Assembly: GCF_009939225.1 (NCBI RefSeq)
Contig: NZ_JAACJR010000009.1
Span: forward strand, 62,001 to 126,000
Length of the DNA: 64,000 nucleotides
Source of the DNA: Sediminibacterium soli
Lineage (GTDB): Bacteria > Bacteroidota > Bacteroidia > Chitinophagales > Chitinophagaceae
Reading direction: 5' to 3'
Shown piece by piece: positions 45,201-53,440 of the stretch. Under the pieces are notes generated by a model. That model did no database searches and was not told the origin of the DNA. It was given only the letters and a program-made list of their open reading frames with translations. A program made the position numbers and the translations under genes. The stretch's first letter is position 1, and every line of letters begins with the position of its first letter.

Positions 45201-46542
45201 GGTAAGCCACGGCAAGCACTTCATCCGACTGCAGCGGAACGTTCACCGAAATAAAACCTGCCTGCGGGTTAAAATAATAATCCGTTGGCAGCAGTTTGCG
45301 CGCAAATGTTTTTTCGTAGTCCTCCACCGGCCGCAGACCTTTTGACAGCAGCAGGCTGTTGATCACTGAGGGATTTCTTGCAGAAGGATTGGAAGCCAGC
45401 GACTGGTACAGATCGTTGGCGCCGTTTGCGGGTAAGGGATTATTGGTCTGAGAGCGCACATTGGGATTATAGGGCTGCGCCTCGCCGAGGTCCATCATAC
45501 CCACGATATCCCTTGCATCCGTAGTGGCGCCGGTACGGTTGGTTACCCATACTTCCACACGCTGCACCTGTACCTGCGAGTTTACCACGGGCAGGTTAGA
45601 CATGGTTTTGTTGAAGGTGTTACGGAAGTACTGGCCAAGCAAAAAATGCCTGTTCTCCTCGTAGTCGTCCAGTTTTTTTGAAAAATTCTGGATGCCCGCG
45701 CCGCCCTGCAGTTTAACGGACTGGCGGGTGGATTTCTGGTTGGCAAGTGCAGCGGTTACAAACAGTTTTCCGAACTGCAGCTGTGTTTTGATACCAAAGA
45801 GATTCTGTGCACTCGGTATCAGTGTACTCCTTGACTGAAAAGAAATATTACCTGCTTCCAGGCTTTTCAATATTTCGTCGTCCATTCCTTTATAATCCAG
45901 CTTCAGCTGGTTATCGAAACCGAGATTGGATATGGTGTTATAGTTGATGGGGAATTTCAATTTGTCGCCGATGTTCGCGTTCACATTCAGCTTGGCGTTC
46001 ATATCGAAATCAAAACCGCCATTCTTGCGCGCGCGTTCGGGCAGGGTGGGGTTTTTGATATTCTGTCCCTGGTATCCCGCCATCACGTTCACTTCGCCGC
46101 TGGGGCGGATATCCACTTTCAGCCCGTTGCCCGATGTGCCGAAGATGCGGTCGAACAAACGGTCGTATACCCGTGTATGCGGTCTGGGCGATTTTAAATT
46201 GAGCTTGGTGAGTGCTTCGGCACGGCGTTTGAAGTAATCCGATTCTGCCTGCTGCGAGCGCAGCCGCCAGAATTCATCAAAACCGAGGGAGGTGGGAACA
46301 CGGTAGTATTTACCGCCGATCCTTTCGATGATATAGTATTGCCGGGTTTTGGGATCATATTCCACTGCGCGTCTGATCAATCCGGTATCGCGTATATCGA
46401 AGGGGTTTCGGCTTTGGTTGGACATAGGATCGCCTCTCCTGTCGCTGATGGGAAAGCGGGTAGTGTCTTTTTGCTGGGCAATAGCCTGCACCCCCGAAAG
46501 GATCAGGATGGCAGCAGTGATTACATAACTAAGAGACTTCAA
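39286..46542 (-). CDS. sprA: Type IX secretion system translocon protein SprA (Sov)
   Basis: About 2418 residues. SprA is the giant outer-membrane barrel through which type IX secretion substrates leave the cell. Repeated long strands (NLRWGLTRSLNLDFNAVNNARVDEPYGRID, the C-terminal WTFGLNWRKKGFVLPF) and the N-terminal IERIGGKYYRVPTSLGFDEFWRLRSQQ are typical. No ATG precedes the signal peptide. A TTG at 46542 gives MKSLSYVITAAILILSGVQA, a good signal peptide; another TTG at 46584 would add 14 residues. It lies downstream of ruvA on the same strand, an arrangement I recall from other Bacteroidota. Confidence 0.93.
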   Translation of the reverse strand: MKSLSYVITAAILILSGVQAIAQQKDTTRFPISDRRGDPMSNQSRNPFDIRDTGLIRRAVEYDPKTRQYYIIERIGGKYYRVPTSLGFDEFWRLRSQQAESDYFKRRAEALTKLNLKSPRPHTRVYDRLFDRIFGTSGNGLKVDIRPSGEVNVMAGYQGQNIKNPTLPERARKNGGFDFDMNAKLNVNANIGDKLKFPINYNTISNLGFDNQLKLDYKGMDDEILKSLEAGNISFQSRSTLIPSAQNLFGIKTQLQFGKLFVTAALANQKSTRQSVKLQGGAGIQNFSKKLDDYEENRHFLLGQYFRNTFNKTMSNLPVVNSQVQVQRVEVWVTNRTGATTDARDIVGMMDLGEAQPYNPNVRSQTNNPLPANGANDLYQSLASNPSARNPSVINSLLLSKGLRPVEDYEKTFARKLLPTDYYFNPQAGFISVNVPLQSDEVLAVAYQYTYNGRVFQVGEFSQDVALDSTQGVQKVLFLKLLKATSQRVDLPIWGWMMKNVYSLDLFGGIQREDFKLNVLYEEPSGGLKRYLPESSQSVDGRPLLRILNLDRLNNRNDPQPDGVFDYVEGFTILPQMGRVIFPVLEPFGRDLDTLAFSGMPAATKRKYVYYQLYDSIKAIAQTYANVNRFVMQGQVKGSAGGSEIMLNTFNIPQGSVIVTAGGQMLKEGGDYIVDYNLGSVKIINQGILSSNIPVNVSFENNAGFGIQQRGFTGLRLDYLASKKMTWGATYAKLSERPFFTKMSYGEDPIKNTMYGLDFSYNSELPGLTRMLDKLPFYSTKAKSFISAYGEGAVLQPGHPKQIGSGGNGLIFIDDFEGARSNIDLRFPFVAWALASTPQGVAKFPEATLTDSIDYNKNRAKIAWYNIEPNLQDKNSQNNPLRRNLAELSDPRVRQVFTQELFPQRTTNITDVQAATFDIAFYPTEKGPYNFETRNTEINGSGRLSRPSARWGGMMRSIDQTDLETNNIEYIEFWAQDPFIGNPSSRGGTLYFNLGNISEDILKDGKRFYENGMNTPNIPAAVDSSNTWGKTPVNPIQITQAFSNDPADRPYQDVGLDGLDDAAERRKRSAVLQRLQNNFGQASQAYQQAVQDPSSDNYRWYRDGSFDAAGTGILGRYKNINNPQGNSPIASGSSQFTAAATLYPDNEDLNRDNTLNETEAYYEYQVQLRPGMDVGNTPYITDKRVVTVNSADGIRRSENWYLFRIPIRGYSRKVGSIPDFKSIRFVRMYMTDFEDSIVLRLAKLDLVRNQWRQFTYNIDTTGSYTPINNASGTTFNTLAVNLEENSSRQPVNYLMPPGVERVQLLSNNGVNLQQNEQAMSLKVTSLLNGDARGVFKTLNLDIRQYGKLSMYLHAESIPGQRPVQNNELYALVRIGQDFLNNYYEIKIPLTVTAAGVYTRGQEEKVWPTANNLDFNLRDLIDLKIRRNKLSYSVTSIYREAIGNKTFSVMGNPNLGEVRGILVAVENTYKIDKPPVTAEVWVNELRLSELDERGGWAASGRVDLTLADLGSISVSANMHTQGFGTIEQRVNERARENLMQFDAAATIDAGKLLPKEAKLSIPMFASINKTILTPEYDPYDKDVRYKDKLNSSPKEKQDSIRKAAVDQTTIKTINFTNVRFVNTGKPGLLNPGNLDFSYAYSELEQSSPVIQQNKVTRQRGSVGYTYNGQSTFIEPFKKLIRSSTPWLSLIRDFNINPKPSFISFRADINRQFGEFIPRIVNTYDSKVERVDTTYDKYFTFDRYYNLRWGLTRSLNLDFNAVNNARVDEPYGRIDSKAKKDTVRRNLFSGGRNTLYQQKATLIYALPLAKLPVTDWIQASYSYGAGYNWIGASRLALNLGNTIENVQENHFNAQLNFMSLYGKSKWLRSLDNVLVRLPQNTTPGQAKTNLNALGNPIPERSEVIKGLRGRQRREALTKWRQQKRDAYIAMRLQNAGQPSAMSGLARAGGRLLTMIKAITIDYAENYRSRVPGFMDSTRYIGQDWNSMQPGLDYVFGKQPDAAWLEKKAAQGVLSRDSSFNFLFRQSYEQRLNVTAQLEPFREFRIDLNLEKTFTKDYSELYKDTTGRTGFSHLNPLATGGFSISYVSFNTLFGKYNPNEISTTFKTFENNRQIISRRVAEQNPYWQALAPGQKFTADGFARGYGRYAQDVLIPAFLAAYTGKDANNVPLLNQSNTKIGSNPFSGTLPRPNWKLTYTGLTQIPDVAAKFSNITLTHGYNGNLSMNSFNSALFYQDPLRLSAPGFIDTVSGNYIPYFLVPNIAMKESFEPLIGIDITTISQFNVKFEYRKSRLLTLSLVDYQLSESRSTEWTFGLNWRKKGFVLPFRLPGMKANKLDNDLNLRLDLSMRDVSNSNSRLDQSNAYGTGGQKEISILPSIDYVLNSRINIKLFFDQRRVIPYISTSAPITTTRAGINIRVSLAQ

Positions 46543-46612
46543 ACAATACAGCTTGGTTAAGTAACAATGGGTCGATAATGTCAATCTTTGGTGAGTAAAT
46601 CTTGCCTATGAA

Positions 46613-47194
46613 CTACAGGTTTTTGAGTGATTGCTTGATGATGTCTTCCAGTGAACCGCCCTCTGCAGCGGCCATTGTTTTTTTGACGGCATTTTCCGCC
46701 ATCGATCTGCCGATACCCAGCGCCACCAGCGCGTTGATGGCATCGTTATCGATGGAAGGAATGGCCGGCGCCGCCGTTGACGCATCGAATGACTGTTTCC
46801 CCAGCTTGTCTTTCAGTTCCACGATCAGTCTTTCGGCTGATTTTTTGCCTATTCCTTTGATCCCTTCCAGCTGACGGGTGTTGCCCTGCACAATGGCCCT
46901 GGCAATTTCATCGGGACGCATACCTGACAGCATCATCCTGGCGGTTGCTGCACCGATGCCGGACACGCTGATCAGCTGGAGAAACATTTCTTTTTCCGCC
47001 AGTTCTGCAAAACCGAATAAAGTGTGTGCGTTTTCCGTGATGTGCAGGTAAGTAAACAACAAGCCGCTGTCTTTGTTACTGATAGCCGAATAAGTGTGCA
47101 GGCTTACCTGCAGGTCGTATCCAACTCCATTTACATCCACCACGATGCGTGCCGGTGTTTTTACAGCAAACTGTCCCCGTACAAAGGCGATCAT
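46613..47194 (-). CDS. ruvA: Holliday junction DNA helicase subunit RuvA
   Basis: 193 residues. N-terminal OB domain (MIAFVRGQFAVKTPARIVVDVNGVGYDLQVS), two helix-hairpin-helix elements (LISVSGIGAATARMML and LEGIKGIGKKSAERLI) near residues 75 and 110, and the C-terminal UBA-like domain that contacts RuvB (INALVALGIGRSMAENAV). It binds four-way junctions during recombination. The 3' end is 70 nt before sprA, probably the same transcript. A TAnnTTTG box lies only 5 nt before its ATG. Confidence 0.97.
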   Translation of the reverse strand: MIAFVRGQFAVKTPARIVVDVNGVGYDLQVSLHTYSAISNKDSGLLFTYLHITENAHTLFGFAELAEKEMFLQLISVSGIGAATARMMLSGMRPDEIARAIVQGNTRQLEGIKGIGKKSAERLIVELKDKLGKQSFDASTAAPAIPSIDNDAINALVALGIGRSMAENAVKKTMAAAEGGSLEDIIKQSLKNL

Positions 47195-47199
47195 CCTGC

Positions 47200-47207
47200 C
47201 AAAAATA
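47200..47207 (-). promoter_or_regulatory. Promoter -7 box of ruvA, 5 nt from the start codon
   Basis: On the - strand TATTTTTG (TAnnTTTG) is followed by GCAGG and then the ATG at 47194. If this is the working -7 box, the transcript would start at or within the first codon. Confidence 0.4.
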
Positions 47208-47358
47208 TGGCAAAAAAGATGGTTCGGAATCGGGTTTGGACTATTTGCGGTTGATTATTCACAATAAATTGACAATCAACTCATTAAATTTATCTTAAAG
47301 CAGCCTGGAAACGGTTGACAGACCACAGTTTTTGCCGGCGGAAGACAAAATCGGCTCA

Positions 47359-47376
47359 CCTGAAAACCATTTCAGG
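47359..47376. other. Small hairpin in the fabH leader region
   Basis: CCTGAAA (47359-47365) and TTTCAGG (47370-47376) flank ACCA. It lies in the 288-bp gap between divergent ruvA and fabH, upstream of the predicted fabH promoter and without a T-run. Its role is unknown. Confidence 0.35.
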
Positions 47377-47417
47377 ATAACCGGTCTCCGGGCTGCCTCC
47401 GCTATGCACGGCCAATT

Positions 47418-47449
47418 TTTGCTTCCGCTTATTTAATTCATGATATTTG
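47418..47449 (+). promoter_or_regulatory. Promoter of fabH
   Basis: TTTG at 47418-47421, 20-nt spacer, GATATTTG at 47442-47449 (one mismatch to TAnnTTTG). It would give a leader of about 30 nt before the ATG at 47483. Confidence 0.6.
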
Positions 47450-47482
47450 CATTTTATTCAGCAGAAGATTCTAATTAACCGT

Positions 47483-48472
47483 ATGAGCAAAATTACTGCA
47501 GCCATCACCTGTGTTGGCGGATATGTTCCAGAAACAAAGCTTACCAATTCTGATCTTGAAAAAATAGTTGATACCAACGATGAATGGATCCGGACCCGTA
47601 CCGGCATCGAAGAAAGAAGGATCTTACGCGAGCCGGGCAAGGGCAGCAGCGCCCTGGCCATCCCTGCCGTTCAGGAACTGCTGCGCAAGAAAAACCTCGA
47701 TCCCCGCGAAATCGATTGCCTGATCTGTGCTACGGTAACACCCGATATGGTATTTCCCGCCACCGCCAACATCGTTTGCGAAGCCGTGGGCGCCACCAAT
47801 GCCTGGGGATTTGACCTGAGCGCTGCCTGCAGCGGTTTCCTGTATGCACTTACCACCGGCACCATGTTCATCGAAAGCGGCCGTTATAAAAAAGTGATCG
47901 TGGTTGGCGTAGACAAAATGAGTGCCATTGTAGACTATACCGACCGCACCACCTGTGTGCTCTTCGGCGATGGCGCCGGGGCGGTGTTACTGGAACCTTC
48001 CACCGACGAAACAGGGATACTCGACAGTATACTCCGCAGCGATGGCAGCGGCTGCAAGCACCTGCATATGAAAGCCGGCGGCTCTGTAAGACCGCCTTCG
48101 ATGGAAACGGTTGCCAACCGCGAGCATTATGCCTACCAGGAAGGACCCGCCGTTTTCAAATTTGCCGTAAAAGGAATGGCCGATATAAGCGCCGAACTGC
48201 TGGAGAAAAACAATCTAACCGGTGATGATATCGCCTGGCTGGTGCCGCACCAGGCCAATCTCCGCATCATAGACGCCACAGCCAACCGCATGGGTCTGGC
48301 CAAGGAAAAAGTGATGATCAACATACAGCGCTATGGCAATACCACGGCAGCCACCATACCCCTCTGTCTGTGGGATTGGGAAAAACAACTCAAAAAAGGA
48401 GACAATATCGTTCTCGCCGCATTCGGCGGCGGCTTTACCTGGGGAGCTACCTGGGTGAAGTGGTCGTATTAG
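47483..48472 (+). CDS. fabH: 3-oxoacyl-ACP synthase III (FabH)
   Basis: 329 residues from the ATG at 47483 ([10 protein letters not shown]). FabH condenses acyl-CoA with malonyl-ACP to begin fatty-acid synthesis. Catalytic Cys in [13 protein letters not shown] near residue 114, His in VPHQANLRI near residue 250 and Asn in [10 protein letters not shown] near residue 280 are all present, as is the C-terminal GGGFTWGA. Twelve residues upstream in the frame are not conserved and lie in the promoter region. The gene stands apart from fabD at 51855. Confidence 0.96.
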   Translation: MSKITAAITCVGGYVPETKLTNSDLEKIVDTNDEWIRTRTGIEERRILREPGKGSSALAIPAVQELLRKKNLDPREIDCLICATVTPDMVFPATANIVCEAVGATNAWGFDLSAACSGFLYALTTGTMFIESGRYKKVIVVGVDKMSAIVDYTDRTTCVLFGDGAGAVLLEPSTDETGILDSILRSDGSGCKHLHMKAGGSVRPPSMETVANREHYAYQEGPAVFKFAVKGMADISAELLEKNNLTGDDIAWLVPHQANLRIIDATANRMGLAKEKVMINIQRYGNTTAATIPLCLWDWEKQLKKGDNIVLAAFGGGFTWGATWVKWSY

Positions 48473-48570
48473 AAGAACGGGGGATGGGCGAACAGCCTAT
48501 TGGTTTTGCATGGCTGAGGTGGATATGGGGATGACAAACCCTTACCCATTCAGCCATTAACCCTTTTTTC

Positions 48571-49065
48571 TCAACTTCCATTCCTGGTAAACGCAATATA
48601 ATCCGTAACCGGGATCTTCTCTACCCCCAGCTGCCTGAGCATGGTAACCAGCTGGCCGCGGTGGTAGGTACCGTGGTTGGCAAGGTGCTGAATGATGAAC
48701 CTGACGGGCTGAACAAATGCATCTCCTTTCATGGTGGTATAGGGCAGTTCTTTTACCAGGTCAGCCTCGGTTGCATGCTCGATCCATGCAAGCCATTGCT
48801 GGTTTTGCTCCAGCAGCTCCTGCGCCACCTCATCCATGGTAGGATGAAAACTGAGACTGGGCACCACAATCTGCGCTGCCTGATGCACCCGCTGCCACCA
48901 GATAAACGAGGCATCCCAGATATGCAGACAGGTTTTGTACAGCGACGGAAAACTGCTTACGATCTCCTGCTGCTGTTGCTCAGGACTAAGACTGCGGATC
49001 ACCGTCAGCAACCTTTCGTTGGCCCATATTTCATAGGCTGTATAAGAGACCAGCATTTGTTTCAT
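48571..49065 (-). CDS. DinB-family protein
   Basis: 164 residues, a four-helix bundle of the DinB/YfiT type with the metal-binding histidines: one in TCLHIWDASFIWWQR near residue 50 and the C-terminal HLANHGTYHRGQLVTMLRQLG near residue 130 (HxxxHxxxH-like pattern). Some relatives are thiol S-transferases; many have no known role. It is divergent from the PLP-enzyme gene. The 98-bp gap to fabH contains only degenerate short words. Confidence 0.88.
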   Translation of the reverse strand: MKQMLVSYTAYEIWANERLLTVIRSLSPEQQQQEIVSSFPSLYKTCLHIWDASFIWWQRVHQAAQIVVPSLSFHPTMDEVAQELLEQNQQWLAWIEHATEADLVKELPYTTMKGDAFVQPVRFIIQHLANHGTYHRGQLVTMLRQLGVEKIPVTDYIAFTRNGS

Positions 49066-49073
49066 GATTCATG

Positions 49074-49081
49074 TAATTTTG
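49074..49081 (+). promoter_or_regulatory. Promoter -7 box of the second Cys/Met PLP gene
   Basis: TAATTTTG is an exact TAnnTTTG match 40 nt before the ATG at 49122. A TTTG at 49056-49059 is only 14 nt upstream, a spacing shorter than usual. Confidence 0.4.
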
Positions 49082-49121
49082 AAATGGATACAGACCCTGT
49101 TCATCCTTCAAATCAAATTTA

Positions 49122-50351
49122 ATGAATAAAGATTTTCCCCTTACAGGTATTGGATCAGTGGCCATGCATGCCGCGGGTCATGAGCATGCGGAATACGCGC
49201 ATCTTACGCCGATATTCGCGACCTCCACGTTTACATTCGACTCGGCACAGCAGGGCTCCGACCGCTTTGCCGGTGCCGATAAGACGAGGATCTACAGTCG
49301 CTGGGGAAACCCCACTTTCACCGCTGCCGAAAAAACCATTGCCGCACTCGAAACATTCGGGTTAAAAAACCCCGACGGCTCACAGCTGGAAGTCAAAGCT
49401 CTGCTGCATGCCAGCGGTCAGGCTGCCATGACAACGCTTTTTCTGGGGACACTGAAGGCCGGCGACACCGTTCTTTCGCATTACTCACTGTATGGCGGCA
49501 CCTATGAGCTGATGAACAAGGTACTGGCCGCCACCGGCGTGCATACCATACTGATCGATATGCACGATCTGAACCTGGTGGAAGATACCATCCGGAAAAA
49601 TACATCGATCAAACTGCTGCATATAGAAACACCCGCCAACCCTACCATCCAGTGCGTGGATATCGAGGCGGTTTCGGGGATCGCCAAACAGCACGGGCTG
49701 CTGGTATCTGTCGACAACACTTTTGCAACACCTTACCTGCAGCAGCCCTTCCGTTACGAAGTGGATTTTGTATTTCACTCCACCACCAAATTTCTCAACG
49801 GCCACGGAACGGCCATTGGCGGTGTGCTGCTGGGCAGGGATCTTGCCCTGATGAATACCGCCATGTGGAAATGGCATGTGCTGCTGGGCGGCAACAGCAA
49901 TCCTTTCGACGCTTTCCTGCTGGGCCAGGGTATGAAAACACTCGAGCTGCGTATGGACCGTCACTGCGATAATGCCATGAAAGTGGCGGAATACCTGTCT
50001 GCGCATCCGGCGATCGCGCATGTGAATTACACCGGACTGGCATCGCATCCCGATCATGCCATCGCCGCCAGGCAGATGAAACATCCCGGGGCGGTGATGA
50101 GTTATGAACTGAAAGGCGGACTGAATGCGGGAAAAAAATTCACGGATGCACTGCAGATGTGTATTCGCGCCGTATCGCTGGGCACCGTGGATACGCTGAT
50201 ATCACATCCCGCCAGCATGAGCCATCTGTCTGTTCCAAAAGAAGAACGTGAAAAATACGGCATCACCGATGGACTGATCAGGATGAGCGTGGGAATTGAG
50301 AATATCCACGACATCATAAGCGATCTTGAACAGGCGCTTGCCAAAGCCTGA
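49122..50351 (+). CDS. Methionine gamma-lyase-like Cys/Met-metabolism PLP enzyme
   Basis: 409 residues of the same family as the gene at 6555, with about the same fold but clearly different sequence. PLP lysine in HSTTKFLNGHGTAIGG near residue 218, IYSRWGNPTFTAAEKTIA near residue 57, substrate-loop SGQAAMTTLF and DNTFATPYLQQP. No riboswitch precedes it. By resemblance it is nearer to methionine gamma-lyase or O-acetylhomoserine sulfhydrylase-like enzymes, but the reaction cannot be fixed by eye. An acetyltransferase gene follows 20 nt later, probably on the same mRNA. Confidence 0.82.
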   Translation: MNKDFPLTGIGSVAMHAAGHEHAEYAHLTPIFATSTFTFDSAQQGSDRFAGADKTRIYSRWGNPTFTAAEKTIAALETFGLKNPDGSQLEVKALLHASGQAAMTTLFLGTLKAGDTVLSHYSLYGGTYELMNKVLAATGVHTILIDMHDLNLVEDTIRKNTSIKLLHIETPANPTIQCVDIEAVSGIAKQHGLLVSVDNTFATPYLQQPFRYEVDFVFHSTTKFLNGHGTAIGGVLLGRDLALMNTAMWKWHVLLGGNSNPFDAFLLGQGMKTLELRMDRHCDNAMKVAEYLSAHPAIAHVNYTGLASHPDHAIAARQMKHPGAVMSYELKGGLNAGKKFTDALQMCIRAVSLGTVDTLISHPASMSHLSVPKEEREKYGITDGLIRMSVGIENIHDIISDLEQALAKA

Positions 50352-50371
50352 AACAAAAACAAACTGCAACT

Positions 50372-50824
50372 ATGGATATCCTGATCAGAAGAGCGGAAAA
50401 AAAAGACTGCGTAAGACTGATAGAACTTGTCAGAGAACTGGCCGAGTACGAACGTGCACCGGATGCGGTGACCGTTACACCGGAGCATTTTGAAGAAAGC
50501 GGATTTGGTGAAAAACCCGTGTGGTGGGCATTTGTAGCGGAAGTAGACGGAACCGTACAGGGATTTGCCATGTACTATATCCGCTTCAGCACCTGGAAAG
50601 GCCAGCGCATGTATCTCGAAGACCTGCTGGTAACAGAATCATTGCGCGGCAACCGTATCGGCAAAATGTTATTCGACCGGCTGATAGAAGAATGTAAGGA
50701 TAAGAAATTCTCGGCCATGGTATGGCAGGTGCTCGACTGGAACGAACCGGCGATCAATTTTTATAAAAAATACGATGCCGTTTTCGAACCGGAATGGGTA
50801 AACTGTTCGTTACTGGTAAGCTAA
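50372..50824 (+). CDS. GNAT acetyltransferase, diamine/SSAT-like
   Basis: 150 residues. MYLEDLLVTESLRGNRIGKMLFDRL is the acetyl-CoA loop, and VWQVLDWNEPAINFYKKYDA near residue 120 is the signature of the SSAT (spermidine/spermine or thialysine N-acetyltransferase) subgroup. It transfers acetyl to an amine such as a polyamine or aminoalkyl amino acid. Position behind a sulfur-amino-acid PLP enzyme would agree with a thialysine-like substrate, but that is weak evidence. Confidence 0.88.
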   Translation: MDILIRRAEKKDCVRLIELVRELAEYERAPDAVTVTPEHFEESGFGEKPVWWAFVAEVDGTVQGFAMYYIRFSTWKGQRMYLEDLLVTESLRGNRIGKMLFDRLIEECKDKKFSAMVWQVLDWNEPAINFYKKYDAVFEPEWVNCSLLVS

Positions 50825-50846
50825 CCCGTTCCTCGCTTCCTTACCA

Positions 50847-51785
50847 TTACTTTGGCACCGCGTTTTGCGCCGCTGTATCCGTTTGCGAAATATTTTTTGC
50901 AAGGAAAGTCCAGTCTTTTTGTTTTTTCCTGCCGGTATTCAATCCAACGGTAAGACTGGCGCCTGCTCCGTTATTGCGGTAGTAAGGGGTCAGGGCAACG
51001 ATCTTGTCTTTGTTCCGTCTTTTGAACATCTCGGGAACCAGTATACCCGATGAAGCGCCTGCGATAAATCCTGCAATGATATCGGTCTTAAAATGCCGGC
51101 CCGATCTTTCGCGGTAGTACCCGGTAACCAGGGGTGGAATGGAAGCCAGCGCATACAGGCCTATGCGCTTCCAGCCTTTGATGTTATGGTAGTCGGTATA
51201 GGTTTTTACCGCAAAAAAAGTAGCGGTTGCCGCAAAGGATACATGCCCGCTGAAAAAAGATTTCTGCATACCCACACCCGAACGGGCAATGGAGTCTAGA
51301 CCGGCATTATACGCAAGCGGTCTTGGTCTTTTAACCGCGAGGATGGAACTGAAATACAACATATTATCCACTGCGTGCGCAGCCAGGTACAGGGTCAGCA
51401 AATCAACCCAGTCCCTGCGCATATGTTTATCCAGCGCCAGCAGGGCGGGACTGGCAACAGAAAAATTAAGAAAGAAATCGCCGACGCTTGCATCTTTTTT
51501 AAAATTGGCCGGATCGCGCAGTGCAGACGAGCGGTCAAATGCATTGACATCATTTGGATTAAGTTTCATTGCTTCTGACGGAGTAAGTCTTGCTCTTTCA
51601 TCCAATGCCCTGAACGCCATGGTAGATCCGATAATGGCTGCGCCTGCTATCGGCAACTGGTAGGCAGGACGCATATTGTACAGCCTGCTTTTTACTGTTG
51701 TATCCTTCCGCGATGAGTCGCTTTGTGAAAATACCTGATACGTGCACAATAACGTGCATAGCAATACAGCAATGGAATTTCTCAT
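50847..51785 (-). CDS. Secreted/periplasmic PAP2-family phosphatase
   Basis: 312 residues. Signal peptide (MRNSIAVLLCTLLCTYQVFSQ), then the PAP2 signature in three parts: VKRPRPLAYN near residue 155, FFSGHVSFAATATFFA near residue 183 and YYRERSGRHFKTDIIAG near residue 232, which fits Rx5Hx3D. Unlike the first PAP2 protein at 9201 it is predicted exported, with fewer TM helices. It likely acts on a lipid phosphate at the envelope. It converges on the GNAT gene. Confidence 0.85.
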   Translation of the reverse strand: MRNSIAVLLCTLLCTYQVFSQSDSSRKDTTVKSRLYNMRPAYQLPIAGAAIIGSTMAFRALDERARLTPSEAMKLNPNDVNAFDRSSALRDPANFKKDASVGDFFLNFSVASPALLALDKHMRRDWVDLLTLYLAAHAVDNMLYFSSILAVKRPRPLAYNAGLDSIARSGVGMQKSFFSGHVSFAATATFFAVKTYTDYHNIKGWKRIGLYALASIPPLVTGYYRERSGRHFKTDIIAGFIAGASSGILVPEMFKRRNKDKIVALTPYYRNNGAGASLTVGLNTGRKKQKDWTFLAKNISQTDTAAQNAVPK

Positions 51786-51854
51786 ATCCCATGAATAAAA
51801 AAAACCATGCCATTGCAGTAAAACAATATCTGCTTAAATGTGTAAGGCCGGCGT

Positions 51855-52745
51855 CTAACTAACACCAGCTACCGATACATTCCTGTCGATTTTTTGCACA
51901 AGCCCCTGCAATACCTTACCCGGTCCCACCTCGATAAAGTTGGTGGCGCCATCGGCGGCCATTGCCTGCACGCTTTGCGTCCATCTAACGGCGGCGGTAA
52001 GCTGTTCTATCAGGTTGCGTTTTATTTCGGAAGCCTCGGTAACCGCTTTTGCCACCACGTTCTGGTAAACAGGGCAATGCGGATGTGCGAATACGGTTGA
52101 TTCGATTGCCGCAGCGAGTTCCTGTTTTGCGGGCGCCATCAGCGGAGAATGAAAAGCCCCGCCAACAGGCAATACCAATGCTCTTTTGGCGCCTGCCGCT
52201 TTCATTCTTTCGCAGGCTGTTTCCACGCCTTTTACCGAACCGCTGATCACCAGTTGGCCCGGGCAATTGTAGTTGGCAGCCACCACGATCTCGCCTGTTT
52301 CGTTCTGTACCTCCGCGCAGATCTCCTCCACCTTTTCATCGGCCAATGCCAGCACGGCCGCCATCGTGGAAGGCTGCAGCTCGCAGGCTTTCTGCATGGC
52401 TTTGGCGCGTATGCTGACCAGCTTCAGCGCATCTTCAAACTGCAAAACCTTGTTGGCCACCAGTGCAGACAACTCACCAAGCGAATGACCCGCCACCATT
52501 TCGGGTGTTGCCGCTTCCCGTGTTTCGAACGCGATCACGGAATGCAGGAACACGGCCGGTTGCGTGATATTGGTTTGCCTCAGCTCTTCATCCGTACCGC
52601 TGAACATAACATCGCTGATACGGAAACCGAGTATATCATTGGCCTGCTCAAAAAGCTGCTTGGCTTTGGGCAGCGACTCATACAGGTTCTTACCCATTCC
52701 TGTAAACTGCGAGCCCTGACCGGGGAAAACATAGGCAAGTTTCAT
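51855..52745 (-). CDS. fabD: Malonyl-CoA:ACP transacylase (FabD)
   Basis: 296 residues from the ATG at 52745 (MKLAYVFPGQGSQ). It loads malonate onto ACP. QGSQFTGMG near residue 11, the nucleophilic Ser in VAGHSLGELSALV near residue 90 and the catalytic His in GGAFHSPLMAPA near residue 200 are present; length is standard. The longer open frame to 52826 is rejected because the conserved start is at the first M before KLAYVF. It lies 78 nt after folE on the same strand. Confidence 0.96.
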   Translation of the reverse strand: MKLAYVFPGQGSQFTGMGKNLYESLPKAKQLFEQANDILGFRISDVMFSGTDEELRQTNITQPAVFLHSVIAFETREAATPEMVAGHSLGELSALVANKVLQFEDALKLVSIRAKAMQKACELQPSTMAAVLALADEKVEEICAEVQNETGEIVVAANYNCPGQLVISGSVKGVETACERMKAAGAKRALVLPVGGAFHSPLMAPAKQELAAAIESTVFAHPHCPVYQNVVAKAVTEASEIKRNLIEQLTAAVRWTQSVQAMAADGATNFIEVGPGKVLQGLVQKIDRNVSVAGVS

Positions 52746-52822
52746 AGGGAAAAATTTACTTATTAAAAGACGGCCGCAGATGAGCAGGTCAATCCTTCCG
52801 CCTGCGCATCTGCGGTTAACAA

Positions 52823-53419
52823 TCAATCCAGTTTGGCGCTGATCAGTTTCAGGAATTCGCTGCGTGTGGCGTTCTTCAGAAACTCTCCGTCAAATGCGGA
52901 AGTGGTGGTAACGGAATTCTGTTTCTGCACGCCGCGCATCATCATGCACAGGTGCTTTGCCTCGATAACCACAGCCACGCCCAGGGGATTGAGCGATTCC
53001 TTGATGGCCCCGAGTATCTGTGTTGTCAGCCGCTCCTGCACCTGCAGCCTGCGCGAGAACACATCCACCACCCTGGCTATTTTGCTGAGACCCGTGATCC
53101 ATCCATTGGGGATATAGGCAATATGCGCTTTGCCGAAAAACGGCAGCATATGGTGTTCACACATCGAGAAAAGTTCGATGTCTTTTACAATGATCATCTC
53201 GCTTACATCTTCGTGGAACTTCGCGGAATTGATGATCGCATTTGCATCGAGATGGTACCCCTGGGTGAGATACTGCATGGCTTTGGCAACACGCTCGGGG
53301 GTTTTTAACAGTCCTTCGCGGTCAGGGTCTTCTCCCAATGCAGCCAGTACTTCGTGGTAACTCTTCATCAGGCTACTTGTTGCCTGCTCGTCGTAATGCT
53401 CGGTTCTTGAATATGCCAT
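52823..53419 (-). CDS. folE: GTP cyclohydrolase I (FolE, type IA)
   Basis: 198 residues. It converts GTP to dihydroneopterin triphosphate, the first step of folate and tetrahydropterin synthesis. Zinc ligands in [16 protein letters not shown] near residue 90 and [11 protein letters not shown] near residue 158; substrate residues in ERLTTQI. Two PTPS genes upstream on the same strand use its product. An exact TAnnTTTG box lies only 4 nt before the ATG. Confidence 0.97.
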   Translation of the reverse strand: MAYSRTEHYDEQATSSLMKSYHEVLAALGEDPDREGLLKTPERVAKAMQYLTQGYHLDANAIINSAKFHEDVSEMIIVKDIELFSMCEHHMLPFFGKAHIAYIPNGWITGLSKIARVVDVFSRRLQVQERLTTQILGAIKESLNPLGVAVVIEAKHLCMMMRGVQKQNSVTTTSAFDGEFLKNATRSEFLKLISAKLD

Positions 53420-53423
53420 ACAA

Positions 53424-53431
53424 CAAAATTA
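53424..53431 (-). promoter_or_regulatory. Promoter -7 box of folE, 4 nt from the start codon
   Basis: On the - strand TAATTTTG is followed by TTGT and then the ATG at 53419, suggesting a leaderless or nearly leaderless mRNA. Confidence 0.4.
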
Positions 53432-53440
53432 AGGCCTGTG

